8,838 nt of DNA from Chloroflexi bacterium RBG_16_51_16 (GCA_001796785.1 MGNL01000002.1:905-9742), one strand, 5' to 3'. Shown: positions 1 to 6,461, numbered from the stretch's first letter. The notes: generated by a model not told the origin, from the sequence alone. Numbers and translations: made by a program.

Positions 1-81
1 CTTAAACCGGTTGGAATTATGCTGGAACTTTAATATCCTCTTCATCGTTATTCAGGAAAGCACAACTTACGCCGAAAGCGG

Positions 82-87
82 AAGGAG
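82..87 (+). promoter_or_regulatory. Shine-Dalgarno site of the DUF4349 gene
   Basis: AAGGAG lies 8 nt upstream of the ATG at 96. It fixes the start of the lipoprotein so that the signal peptide and lipobox are complete. I see no convincing -35/-10 pair in positions 1-81, so the promoter may lie to the left of the window. Confidence 0.75.
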
Positions 88-95
88 AAGTCATC

Positions 96-1028
96 ATGAA
101 CCGAGTCGTATACATTTCAATCCTTGCGGTCGTTTTTTTAGCGGCCTGCGGCGGATCTCCTGCCGCGAACACCGCACCGGATTACCGATCCCTTGATGAA
201 GGCGCCCCGGTTGGAATTGCACCGCCGGAAGCACCGGCCGCGGAAGCAGATCAGGTTGCCGCGGGTGGTGGTACTAACGCGGTTGCAATCGAGCGGGTTG
301 TCCTCAAAAATGCCGAGGTAGCGGTCGTTGTCTCGAACGTCGAGCAGCGCCTGCAGGCGATCGATGCCATGGCGAAGGAGATGGGCGGGTATGTGGTTTC
401 ATCCAACCTGTACCGGACCGTCAGCAGCAATTACGTTGAGGTTCCCGAGGCGACGATCGTGATCCGCGTTCCGGAGAACAGACTGGATGAAGCGCTCCAG
501 CGGATCAAGGATGGAACGGTAGAGGTCCAAAGTGAAACCCAGTCTGGTCAGGACGTGACCGCCGACTACGTGGATTTGCAATCCCGTCTGAAGAACCTGG
601 AAGCAGCCGAAGCCCAATTGCAGGAAATCCTTGACAATGCCCAGGACACCGAGGATGTGATCAATGTCTTCAATCAGCTGGTTTCCTACCGTGAGCAGAT
701 CGAGTTGGTTAAAGGTCAGCTCAAATATTATGATGAGGCCGCGGCTTTATCTGCCATCAACGTCCGCATCATTGCTGAGGAGACCGTCCAGCCCCTGGTC
801 ATCGGTAAATGGGAACCGAAAGGTGTATATCTGGAAGCCGTGAAAGACCTCATCGACTTCCTGCAGGATTTCGCCGGCTTCCTCATCCGTTTTTTCATCT
901 ATAACCTGCCGGTACTTATCCTGGTCGGCATCCCGCTGTACCTGGTTTTCCTTGGAGTTCGCGCGGTAGCCAGACGGATGCGCAAACCCGGTTCCGGGAA
1001 GGCCGAAACAGCCGCACCTAAAAAATAA
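96..1028 (+). CDS. DUF4349-family membrane-anchored lipoprotein
   Basis: Predicted 310-residue envelope protein of the DUF4349 type; its biochemical role is not known. Residues 1-17 form a short signal peptide ending in a lipobox, L15-A16-A17-C18, so Cys18 should be lipidated after cleavage. A Pro/Ala-rich linker follows (about 20-60). The globular part (about 65-230) contains a charged helical stretch (about 158-215, rich in Leu, Glu, Gln) that looks like a coiled-coil hairpin. A hydrophobic segment at about 262-290 is a clear transmembrane helix, followed by a basic cytoplasmic tail (RRMRK, then GK-rich). Lipobox, coiled coil and C-terminal membrane helix together are typical of DUF4349 proteins. 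AAGGAG at 82-87, 8 nt before the ATG, supports the start. The next gene, rsmG, begins 103 bp downstream on the same strand. Family assignment is from pattern recognition; the domain boundaries are approximate. Confidence 0.88.
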   Translation: MNRVVYISILAVVFLAACGGSPAANTAPDYRSLDEGAPVGIAPPEAPAAEADQVAAGGGTNAVAIERVVLKNAEVAVVVSNVEQRLQAIDAMAKEMGGYVVSSNLYRTVSSNYVEVPEATIVIRVPENRLDEALQRIKDGTVEVQSETQSGQDVTADYVDLQSRLKNLEAAEAQLQEILDNAQDTEDVINVFNQLVSYREQIELVKGQLKYYDEAAALSAINVRIIAEETVQPLVIGKWEPKGVYLEAVKDLIDFLQDFAGFLIRFFIYNLPVLILVGIPLYLVFLGVRAVARRMRKPGSGKAETAAPKK

Positions 1029-1047
1029 TTCTAAGATCAGCCCTCGT

Positions 1048-1094
1048 CCCGCAGGCCAAGGATCATAGCTGCCACGCTCTGAACCTCCTGCGGG
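1048..1094. repeat. 8-bp inverted repeat in the DUF4349-rsmG gap
   Basis: CCCGCAGG at 1048-1055 is the exact reverse complement of CCTGCGGG at 1087-1094, with a 31-nt loop. A T-G wobble (1047/1095) could extend it by one pair. GATCAT also occurs twice here (1061-1066 and 1097-1102). There is no T-tract after the right arm, so a classical rho-independent terminator is not supported. It could end or slow DUF4349 transcription, or be an operator just upstream of the rsmG promoter candidate. The long loop weakens any claim of structure. Confidence 0.4.
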
Positions 1095-1116
1095 GCGATC
1101 ATTTAAACTTGAGGGG

Positions 1117-1122
1117 TATAAT
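1117..1122 (+). promoter_or_regulatory. Candidate -10 box for a leaderless rsmG transcript
   Basis: A perfect TATAAT ends 9 nt before the rsmG ATG at 1132. With usual spacing, transcription would start about 7 nt after the box, at or within 2-3 nt of the start codon, giving a leaderless or nearly leaderless mRNA. The only purine-rich element, GAGGGG at 1111-1116, sits 15 nt from the ATG, too far for an efficient Shine-Dalgarno site. No good -35 hexamer is seen 16-18 nt upstream, which keeps confidence moderate. Confidence 0.45.
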
Positions 1123-1131
1123 CTTTCGGCC

Positions 1132-1842
1132 ATGAATAATTTCATCGAAAATGCGAGAATATTATTCGATGTGCATTTGAATGAGCGCCAGGTTGCCGCG
1201 TTGAACCGATATGAACAGGAACTTCTCGAGTGGAACCGAAAATTTAACCTGACCGCCATCCGGGACAAGGATTCGGTCCGGACCAAACACTTTCTTGATT
1301 CGATGTCCTGTGTTCTAGCCTGGAAATCTCATCCGCCGCTCCGCCTGGTGGATGTGGGTACGGGAGCTGGTTTTCCGGGCATCCCCCTGAAGATCCTCTA
1401 CCCGAACATGCAGCTAACGTTGATCGAATCGGTGGGAAAGAAAGCCATGTTCTGCCAGCACATCGTTGGCCTGCTCGGCCTGGAAAAAGTGGATGTAATC
1501 AGCGCTCGCGTTGAGGATATTGGACACCAGCTGAATCACCGTGAAAAATACGATTGGGGGATTGCTCGTGCAGTCGCGAATCTGAAGGTACTCTGTGAAT
1601 ACCTCCTGCCGCTCATCCAGGTTAACGGTGTGATGCTGGCACAGAAAGGTGAAAGCGCTCCGGCTGAAACCCAGGCTGCTGAGAAAGCGGTGAAGATGCT
1701 GGGTGGCAAGTTAAAGCAACTGATACCGGTGAATCTGCCGGGTGTAGCGGATGATCGCTATCTGGTTGTGATTCAAAAGATCGCGGCAACGCCACCAAGG
1801 TATCCGCGCAAACCGGGTGTGCCAGCTAGACAGCCGTTGTAA
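1132..1842 (+). CDS. rsmG: 16S rRNA (guanine-N7)-methyltransferase RsmG (GidB)
   Basis: RsmG uses S-adenosylmethionine to methylate N7 of G527 in the 530 loop of 16S rRNA; loss of the enzyme is known to give low-level streptomycin resistance. The 236-residue protein has the usual family length. Family landmarks visible: the N-terminal WNRKFNLTAI segment (34-43), HFLDS (53-57), the SAM-binding glycine loop D74-VGTGAGFPG (74-83), the acidic end of strand 2 at E99, the conserved IARAVANL block (144-151), and the C-terminal RYPRKPGVP signature (223-231). All make this a confident, intact call. The ATG at 1132 is preceded by TATAAT rather than a well-placed Shine-Dalgarno site. The gene is not beside gidA/mnmG or the parAB pair with which it is often found. 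It converges with the cupin gene; the 76-bp gap between them shows no obvious terminator. Confidence 0.97.
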   Translation: MNNFIENARILFDVHLNERQVAALNRYEQELLEWNRKFNLTAIRDKDSVRTKHFLDSMSCVLAWKSHPPLRLVDVGTGAGFPGIPLKILYPNMQLTLIESVGKKAMFCQHIVGLLGLEKVDVISARVEDIGHQLNHREKYDWGIARAVANLKVLCEYLLPLIQVNGVMLAQKGESAPAETQAAEKAVKMLGGKLKQLIPVNLPGVADDRYLVVIQKIAATPPRYPRKPGVPARQPL

Positions 1843-1918
1843 ACTATCACCAGCAAGATCTTCAGATTGCCCCTGGTTCTAGAAGCAAGTATTTTTGATC
1901 AATGATCGTAATGGATTA

Positions 1919-2281
1919 TTAACAACTTTCGCCTAGGATGGTTATCCGGTCTTCCAGATTAGGAATAATGCACAAGAATACGAATGGTTCCTCCCCAAGG
2001 TTTTCATAATAATGAGGTACACCGGCGGGTATAAAAACCACATCACCCTCATTCACCAAATGAGTCTCTTCACCTATACCGATCTTTGCCCGGCCGCGTA
2101 ATACATACTGCTCGTGTTCAACCGTATTAGTATGCAAAGGCATGTCACCTCCTTTACGCATGGAGAATCTCCGCAGGGCAAAGTTCGGTCCTTCCTGGGG
2201 GGAAATAAGCACCTGAATGGTTGTATCCCTTCCGGCTGCCACGTCCTTGGCTGATACATCATCGGCGTGTTTGACAGACAT
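1919..2281 (-). CDS. Small single-domain cupin protein
   Basis: A 120-residue single-domain cupin (cupin_2 type). The metal-binding motif 1 reads G45-D-M-P-L-H50-T-N52-T-V-E-H56-E57 and ends at G63; motif 2 is G79-D-V-V-F-I-P-A-G-V-P-H90 followed by YEN. In the small bacterial cupins that carry an HxHPWEH motif, four His residues hold the metal. Here three are retained (H50, H56, H90) and the second is Asn (N52). No enzymatic activity can be assigned; small cupins act as dioxygenases, isomerases, sugar- or oxalate-binding proteins. The start is well supported by AGGAGG four nt upstream. It is the last gene of the minus-strand run, 45 bp after recO, so probably co-transcribed with it. The N-terminus (about 1-30) is not recognisable beyond the fold. 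Confidence 0.88.
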   Translation of the reverse strand: MSVKHADDVSAKDVAAGRDTTIQVLISPQEGPNFALRRFSMRKGGDMPLHTNTVEHEQYVLRGRAKIGIGEETHLVNEGDVVFIPAGVPHYYENLGEEPFVFLCIIPNLEDRITILGESC

Positions 2282-2285
2282 CAGA

Positions 2286-2291
2286 CCTCCT
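2286..2291 (-). promoter_or_regulatory. Strong Shine-Dalgarno site of the cupin gene
   Basis: AGGAGG (within GAGGAGGT on the minus strand) lies 4 nt before the cupin ATG. It is the strongest ribosome-binding site in the window and suggests efficient translation of the last gene of the run. Confidence 0.8.
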
Positions 2292-2326
2292 CATATGCCG
2301 TGATCTCCACCGATCAATTGCTTGAA

Positions 2327-3091
2327 TCATTGGGTGGCTCTGATCTTGGTCAGGAATTCAGGCGTTTTTAGCGCGCGTTCAAGTAAATAATTCATGTAGC
2401 CCTGCATGATCGATTCGGTCTCCTGCTGAGCGGTAGCATCTGGGTGAGCCCGGCTGGCCACTTGAAAACTCGATCTCTGCAAATGCCTCAGGAATTTTAG
2501 ACCATCCGTGGTAATCGATGTGAGATGCGACAGGCCTGCACCACACCGCGGGCAGATCACGCCGCCAGCACCCGGTGAAAAAAATTGATCCTCGGCAAGG
2601 ATCGCTTGTCCGCAATTGGCACACTCGAACAACAGGGGTCGAAATCCCAGTAAATCAAGCAGCCTTAATTCATAATATCTTAACACCAGCCATGGATCGG
2701 ATTTGGAGGCCAAACGATTGAGGCTTTCGAGGACAAGCTTGAAGATCGAGCTGTTATCCATTTCATCGATATAAGTAAATCGATCAACAAGTTCGAGGAT
2801 ATAAGACGCATGGCCTGTGAGGATAAGATCTTTGCGTAATGAAAGGAATGCTTCTACCGTTTCCGCCTGGGTCACAATGGGCAGGTCGCGGCTCCTTGCT
2901 AATTGAAGTGAAACGTGGGTGAATGGTTCGAGATGGCCAGCTTTTCTGGAAGTCACCTTCCTAATCCCTTTAGCGAGGGCGCGTAATTTCCCCTGCTGGC
3001 GCGAATATAAGGTAAGCAGCCGGTCAGCCTCACCGTAATCGCTGTGGCGGATTATGATGGCTTCGACGCGGTAGGATCGTAATTCAGACAT
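2327..3091 (-). CDS. recO: DNA repair protein RecO
   Basis: RecO works with RecR (and RecF) to load RecA on SSB-coated single-stranded DNA during gap repair, and anneals complementary strands. The 254-residue length is normal. The N-terminal OB fold opens with SYRVEAIIIRHSDYGEADRL (6-25), the standard RecO start, followed by the K41-G-I-R-K basic strand. The C-terminal helical domain carries a zinc-finger of the form C157-x2-C160 ... C180-x2-C183, as in the zinc-binding RecO proteins of Bacillus and Deinococcus. The ATG at 3091 has no recognisable Shine-Dalgarno sequence. cdd lies 122 bp upstream and the cupin gene 45 bp downstream on the same strand. cdd and recO are neighbours in Firmicutes too, but with era between them. 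Confidence 0.96.
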   Translation of the reverse strand: MSELRSYRVEAIIIRHSDYGEADRLLTLYSRQQGKLRALAKGIRKVTSRKAGHLEPFTHVSLQLARSRDLPIVTQAETVEAFLSLRKDLILTGHASYILELVDRFTYIDEMDNSSIFKLVLESLNRLASKSDPWLVLRYYELRLLDLLGFRPLLFECANCGQAILAEDQFFSPGAGGVICPRCGAGLSHLTSITTDGLKFLRHLQRSSFQVASRAHPDATAQQETESIMQGYMNYLLERALKTPEFLTKIRATQ

Positions 3092-3213
3092 GAGATAAAT
3101 TCGTGCGATCGATATGCCACGGCGGCATGATAAATATTCATGGGGTTGATCAATTATTTCTATGGTCTATGGCGGAATGTTGTCCATGCGGCTGTAAAAA
3201 TCTCTTCGTCGAG

Positions 3214-3624
3214 TTACTTTTTCTTTAATGATTCGGGGGTAAAAGCCTCCGGCAGCAATTCGGCTACAGAGGTCTGCCTTAAGAGCCGCCCATTACCATC
3301 CGCGATCAAAACGAGGGTATCCATACCAAATTCTGCCAAAACCTGCCGGCAACCCCCGCAGGGCGTGCCTCCATTTTCCGTCACCACCGCGATCGCGTCG
3401 AAATCGCGTTCACCTTCCGAGACCGCTTTAAAGATCGCCGTCCTTTCCGCACAAATGGTCTGGGGATAAGCCGCGTTCTCAATATTTACACCAGTGAAGA
3501 TCCGCCCTGCCTTTGTTCTCAATGCAGCACCGACTGGATAATTTGAGTAGGGCACATATGCGAACTGTCGGATCTCCATGGCAGCTTGTATAAGGGTCTG
3601 TATCTCTTGAGTGGAGAGTGGCAT
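3214..3624 (-). CDS. cdd: Cytidine deaminase, homotetrameric type
   Basis: Cdd converts cytidine and deoxycytidine to uridine and deoxyuridine in pyrimidine salvage. With the start at 3624 the protein has 136 residues, the usual size of the small tetrameric, zinc-dependent class. The catalytic signature is complete: N47/E49 in the NIEN segment, C58-A-E60 (Cys replaces the His of the dimeric E. coli type, E60 is the proton shuttle) and P88-C89-x2-C92, giving the three Cys zinc ligands. The F21/Y23/Y26 region and the YPVGAA segment (29-34) are also typical. An in-frame ATG at 3651 would add nine residues but has no ribosome-binding site, whereas AAGGA stands 5 nt before 3624. The gene follows glmU by about 87 bp and precedes recO on the same strand. 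It ends in a Lys-Lys-Lys tail. Confidence 0.95.
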   Translation of the reverse strand: MPLSTQEIQTLIQAAMEIRQFAYVPYSNYPVGAALRTKAGRIFTGVNIENAAYPQTICAERTAIFKAVSEGERDFDAIAVVTENGGTPCGGCRQVLAEFGMDTLVLIADGNGRLLRQTSVAELLPEAFTPESLKKK

Positions 3625-3629
3625 GATTT

Positions 3630-3634
3630 TCCTT
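3630..3634 (-). promoter_or_regulatory. Shine-Dalgarno site that decides the cdd start
   Basis: AAGGA on the minus strand lies 5 nt before the ATG ending at 3624. The alternative ATG at 3651 lacks such a site, so the shorter reading frame is preferred. Confidence 0.65.
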
Positions 3635-3711
3635 TTTATCCCGGAATTCATGATGATTGTTTACCCGGTGGTCTTATACAGGTTTTTGAAATGGAGTGGT
3701 CTTGATCAATG

Positions 3712-5091
3712 TCATTTCGTTGATTCAGTTCTAATACCCGTATCGCCAATGAGTTTTTTAATTGCCCGGGCTGGCATCCCGACGACAAGTGTGTCAGGAG
3801 GCACGTTCTTGGTTACCACAGCGCCTGCACCGGTCCTTGCCCGATCGCCTATCTTTAAGGGGGCAACCAGCATGGTATCTGAGCCGATGAATGCGTTTTC
3901 ACCGATCGTCGTCTCATGCTTGCGTTCACCATCGAAATTACAGGTGATCGTACCGGCACCGATGTTCGTTTCGGCACCGATTTTGGCATCTCCAACATAC
4001 GAGAAATGTCCCATCTTTACCCCCGGTCCCAATGTGGATTCTTTGACCTCGCCAAAATTTCCCATGTGAACTCCAGCCATCAGGTGGGCGCCTTTACGCA
4101 GGCGGGCAAAGGGTCCTATATGCACGTGTTCTTCCACTCGGGCGCCTTCCAGTACGGATGCGAGGATTGAACATTCAGCTTCAATAATGGAATCCTTGAT
4201 AAGGGTATTCGGACCAATGACACAATTCTTTCCAATCCTCACTTCACCTTGCAAAAAGGTATTAGGTAGGATCGTCGTATCTTCTCCGATCATCACACCG
4301 GTGTCAACGTAAGTGGAGGCCGGGTCCACAAGCGTAACCCCGTTCACCATATGGGCATGGTTTATACGCGATCGCATCGCCGCTTCTACTTCAGCCAAAT
4401 GCACACGAGAATTGATACCGATGGCTTCCTGGCTATCTTCCAAGGTAACTGCCTGGACAGGCAAGTTGTCTGCCACGGCCAATCCAACGATGTCGGTCAA
4501 ATAATACTCACCTTTCTCGGCATTTTTTTGTATCCGATGAAGAGCACCCCATAACCACTCTGAATTGAAGCAGTAGCAGCCGACATTCAGCTCTTTGATG
4601 GACAATTGTTCACTTGAAGCAGCAGTTTCTTCGACAATTGCCTGGACACTTTTATCTTGTTTTCGCAAGATACGACCGAATCCACGCGGGTCATGTGAGA
4701 TGACTGTAAGGATAGTCATGGGGCCTTTATTTTTCTGCTGGACATCCATGAGATGTTGAAAAGTTTCAGCGCGCAGCAGCGGCATGTCTGCATAGCAAAC
4801 AAGCACCAGATCTGTTTTCCCCTTGACATGCGATTCTGCCTGTATCACTGCATGCGCCGTTCCGAGCAGCGGTTCCTGCCGGATCATCTCCGCCTTTCCT
4901 TCCAGAAACTGGGAGACCTGCTCCGCACCATGACCGATCACTACCACGGGTTTTTCGTTTGCTATGGTTTTAACCGCCTCCAGGATATGCCAGATCATCG
5001 GTTTGCCCGCGATCGGGTGCAGAACTTTTGGGAGGCTGGATTTCATTCGGGTACCAAGCCCTGCGGCGAGTAATACAACACTGGTTTTCAT
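3712..5091 (-). CDS. glmU: Bifunctional GlmU: GlcNAc-1-P uridyltransferase / glucosamine-1-P acetyltransferase
   Basis: GlmU acetylates glucosamine-1-phosphate with acetyl-CoA, then couples the product to UTP to give UDP-GlcNAc, the precursor for peptidoglycan and other envelope glycans; it acts in the cytosol. The 459-residue protein has the full two-domain length. N-terminal pyrophosphorylase: L8-AAGLGTRMKS (8-18), P21-K-V-L-H, G77-T-A-H, metal ligands D102 (ADMP) and N227 (INSR). The C-terminal part (about 250-445) is a left-handed beta helix of hexapeptide repeats with the catalytic H362 in GHFSYVGDA and the acetyl-CoA/substrate segment ITCNFDG (382-388). Everything needed for both activities is present. 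A GTG two codons upstream (5097) is an alternative start; the ATG is preferred because it gives the usual N-terminus, but AGGTG lies only 3 nt from it, so the choice is not firm. It follows tRNA-Gln and leads the glmU-cdd-recO-cupin run. Confidence 0.96.
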   Translation of the reverse strand: MKTSVVLLAAGLGTRMKSSLPKVLHPIAGKPMIWHILEAVKTIANEKPVVVIGHGAEQVSQFLEGKAEMIRQEPLLGTAHAVIQAESHVKGKTDLVLVCYADMPLLRAETFQHLMDVQQKNKGPMTILTVISHDPRGFGRILRKQDKSVQAIVEETAASSEQLSIKELNVGCYCFNSEWLWGALHRIQKNAEKGEYYLTDIVGLAVADNLPVQAVTLEDSQEAIGINSRVHLAEVEAAMRSRINHAHMVNGVTLVDPASTYVDTGVMIGEDTTILPNTFLQGEVRIGKNCVIGPNTLIKDSIIEAECSILASVLEGARVEEHVHIGPFARLRKGAHLMAGVHMGNFGEVKESTLGPGVKMGHFSYVGDAKIGAETNIGAGTITCNFDGERKHETTIGENAFIGSDTMLVAPLKIGDRARTGAGAVVTKNVPPDTLVVGMPARAIKKLIGDTGIRTESTK

Positions 5092-5115
5092 AGTCACCTG
5101 CCTAGCTTATCTTTT

Positions 5116-5121
5116 TATAAG
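5116..5121 (-). promoter_or_regulatory. Possible -10 box upstream of glmU
   Basis: On the minus strand an A/T-rich stretch with TATAAA or TTATAA lies about 25 nt before the glmU start, just after the candidate tRNA terminator, where a glmU promoter would be expected. No good -35 hexamer is found 16-18 nt upstream, so this rests on position and one weak box. Confidence 0.25.
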
Positions 5122-5150
5122 TTGGTGAGGATGGTTTCGAATAATAAACA

Positions 5151-5181
5151 CAGGCAGCCCTCCTGTTTGGAGACCTGCCTG
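5151..5181 (-). terminator. Candidate terminator hairpin after tRNA-Gln
   Basis: On the minus strand CAGGCAG (5181-5175) pairs with CTGCCTG (5157-5151), then after a 2x2 internal loop CTCC pairs with GGAG, closing a 5-nt loop. The right arm is followed by TGTTTATTATT, a T-rich but interrupted tail. This fits an intrinsic terminator for the tRNA transcript, 54 nt beyond the tRNA 3' end, that would separate it from glmU. The imperfect T-tract and internal loop leave doubt; it could also be only an RNA-processing structure. Confidence 0.55.
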
Positions 5182-5235
5182 CGATCTGTTCAATCGGTAG
5201 AGAATGATAATTCCAAATATTTTTGATGATCCAGG

Positions 5236-5306
5236 CTGGGGCGCCTGGATTCGAACCAAGATCCACGGCTCCAAAGGCCGGTGTGCTGCCATTGCACCAC
5301 GCCCCA
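5236..5306 (-). tRNA. tRNA-Gln (anticodon UUG)
   Basis: A complete 71-nt cloverleaf reads on the minus strand from 5306 to 5236. The acceptor stem is TGGGGCG paired with CGCCCCA, with the U1-A72 pair typical of bacterial tRNA-Gln and discriminator G73. The D stem is GTGC/GCAC, the T stem CTTGG/CCAGG around the loop TTCGAAT. The anticodon loop CTTTGGA gives the anticodon TTG, read as UUG, decoding CAA/CAG. The anticodon stem CCGGC/GCCGT has four pairs and one C-U mismatch at 27-43. The 3' CCA is not encoded (CCT follows G73), so it must be added by CCA-adding enzyme. The gene starts 28 bp after the stop codon of the receiver-like protein and has a TACAAT element in that gap. Confidence 0.95.
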
Positions 5307-5317
5307 AAGCGCGGCAA

Positions 5318-5326
5318 ATTGTATCA
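5318..5326 (-). promoter_or_regulatory. Extended -10 element for tRNA-Gln
   Basis: On the minus strand TGATACAAT (TGn plus TACAAT) ends 11 nt before the first base of the tRNA, which would place the transcript start about 4-5 nt upstream of the mature 5' end. It sits in the 28-bp gap after the receiver-like gene. The -35 region falls inside that gene and is poor, so recognition would rely on the extended -10. Confidence 0.5.
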
Positions 5327-5334
5327 TGGAATAT

Positions 5335-6426
5335 TTACCGGTCTTTGTCGGGAGCCAATCCCATCTTGCGGGCTTCTTCGTAGGATATGACATCAGAATT
5401 AGTAGGTACCCCTCGCTGTTTTTCTGCAGCCTGATCCCAATACGTGTCCAGGTCATTGACATCTATTTGCTTCTTGCCTTTTTTGAGCAGGCCTTCCAAT
5501 TCAGGTGAAGGCGATTCGCTTTGTTCATCCTGGGATTTCTTTTTCTTTCGCAAAGATGCGGGGGATTTCGAATCAACGACCGGCTGCTCAGCCTCGTCGG
5601 GAAGTATCAATTCATCTGTCACACCCATCGACTTAAGCGATTTTTCCACCCGGGCACTCAAGGCTGAGATAGCCTGGACTGTTTCAACCACCCGCTGTTC
5701 TGCCACCAATCCATCACCTGCCACCAATAATGCATACATGGGATCCACCGGGATAAATAACAGGTCATGGTCGCCACCGCCGAACACATAATACGCAGCC
5801 AAAGTCTCCTGATGGACGTAGCGCGAAACTTTCAAGCCTGCATTATGAATTGCACTCATCGCAGAGAGCAGGGAAACTTCCATGCTGTTGTCATACAGGT
5901 CGCCGGCGCGGGCCAACACCAGGCCGCGATCATTCAAGAGCAAGATAGCCCTGGCCTGCATGTCCTGCCGGAAATTGGCGAGCAAGTCGGACAACCTGGC
6001 TTGACGTGCGGCACTCATGACATCCCCGGGAGATTCGGACGGAAGAATCGTGCGCTCAAGCTCGAGGCTCCGCTCGACAGCGTCAAGAAAATCCGCCAGG
6101 GGGACGGGTTTATCAAAAAGTGCCGAAGCGCCCGAGTTAAGCACTTTCTCGCGAACCTTTCTATCCGATGCGTCACCGATAAAGATCGATTTGAGATCCG
6201 GGTGTCGGGAACGTATCTTATGCATCAGTTCCACACCTGTGATCCCAGGAAGGAGGACGGCAGTCACGAGCAGGTCGATCCGGTGGCGGGAAGCCTCCAA
6301 CAAGGCTTCTTCACCCGAGGGTGCCTCGTATATTTCCAATTCGAGATTCTTCAATGAGTCCAGAGTCGAGTGCAGCAGCTTCAGGATATCGTAATTTTCA
6401 CCAACAAGCAGGATACCGTGAGACAT
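5335..6426 (-). CDS. Degenerate receiver-domain protein with roadblock-like middle domain
   Basis: 363 residues in three parts. Residues 1-125 have the receiver fold pattern (ILLVGENYDILKLL at 5-18; DLLVTAVLLPGITG at 51-64; ALFDKPVPLADFLDAV at 103-118), but the phospho-acceptor Asp is Ala56, the usual acidic pair is G9-E10 and the conserved Thr/Ser position is Gly (IFIGDAS); only K106 of the switch residues remains. It is therefore a pseudo-receiver that should not be phosphorylated in the normal way. Residues 145-262 (opening ARAILLLNDRGLVLARAG) resemble a Roadblock/LC7 or GAF-like fold, a protein interaction module; this is inferred from the strand/helix pattern only. Residues 275-363 are a charged, low-complexity linker with RKKKK and a short ordered-looking end (ISYEEARKMGL). 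There is no DNA-binding or output enzyme domain, so a scaffold or adaptor role is plausible. ATG at 6426 follows a weak GGAAA. tRNA-Gln is 28 bp downstream. Confidence 0.82.
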   Translation of the reverse strand: MSHGILLVGENYDILKLLHSTLDSLKNLELEIYEAPSGEEALLEASRHRIDLLVTAVLLPGITGVELMHKIRSRHPDLKSIFIGDASDRKVREKVLNSGASALFDKPVPLADFLDAVERSLELERTILPSESPGDVMSAARQARLSDLLANFRQDMQARAILLLNDRGLVLARAGDLYDNSMEVSLLSAMSAIHNAGLKVSRYVHQETLAAYYVFGGGDHDLLFIPVDPMYALLVAGDGLVAEQRVVETVQAISALSARVEKSLKSMGVTDELILPDEAEQPVVDSKSPASLRKKKKSQDEQSESPSPELEGLLKKGKKQIDVNDLDTYWDQAAEKQRGVPTNSDVISYEEARKMGLAPDKDR

Positions 6427-6461
6427 TTATTTTTCCAGGGCAGATATTTGCTCTCTTGGAG

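Noticed and set aside
7..218. A 12-bp direct repeat CCGGTTGGAATT at 7-18 and 207-218.
   Set aside because: A 12-bp exact repeat is expected by chance a few times in a window of this size, and one copy lies inside the lipoprotein coding sequence.
747..1286. Minus-strand open frame of 179 codons across the DUF4349 end and the rsmG start.
   Set aside because: It is antisense to two well-supported genes, its product looks like no family I know, and it has Arg/Ser-rich composition typical of shadow frames.
1843..1918. Possible shared terminator between convergent rsmG and cupin genes.
   Set aside because: Only short palindromes such as TTGATCAA and a brief run of five T are present; no stem of useful length precedes a T-tract on either strand.
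3114..3128. Small inverted repeat ATGCC-ACGGC-GGCAT upstream of recO.
   Set aside because: Only five base pairs, with no T-tract and no promoter context; likely chance.
3625..3651. Longer cdd reading from an ATG at 3651.
   Set aside because: No Shine-Dalgarno site before it, whereas the ATG at 3624 has AAGGA at good spacing and gives the usual family length.
3611..4069. Plus-strand open frame of 152 codons opposite glmU and the glmU-cdd gap.
   Set aside because: Antisense to the hexapeptide-repeat part of glmU, whose periodicity produces long shadow frames.
5102..5462. Several minus-strand open frames of 66-90 codons through the tRNA region.
   Set aside because: They read through the tRNA-Gln gene and overlap the end of the pseudo-receiver gene in other frames; no coding signal of their own.
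5767..6357. Plus-strand open frame of 196 codons opposite the pseudo-receiver gene.
   Set aside because: Fully antisense to a gene with recognisable domains; no ribosome-binding site or family resemblance.
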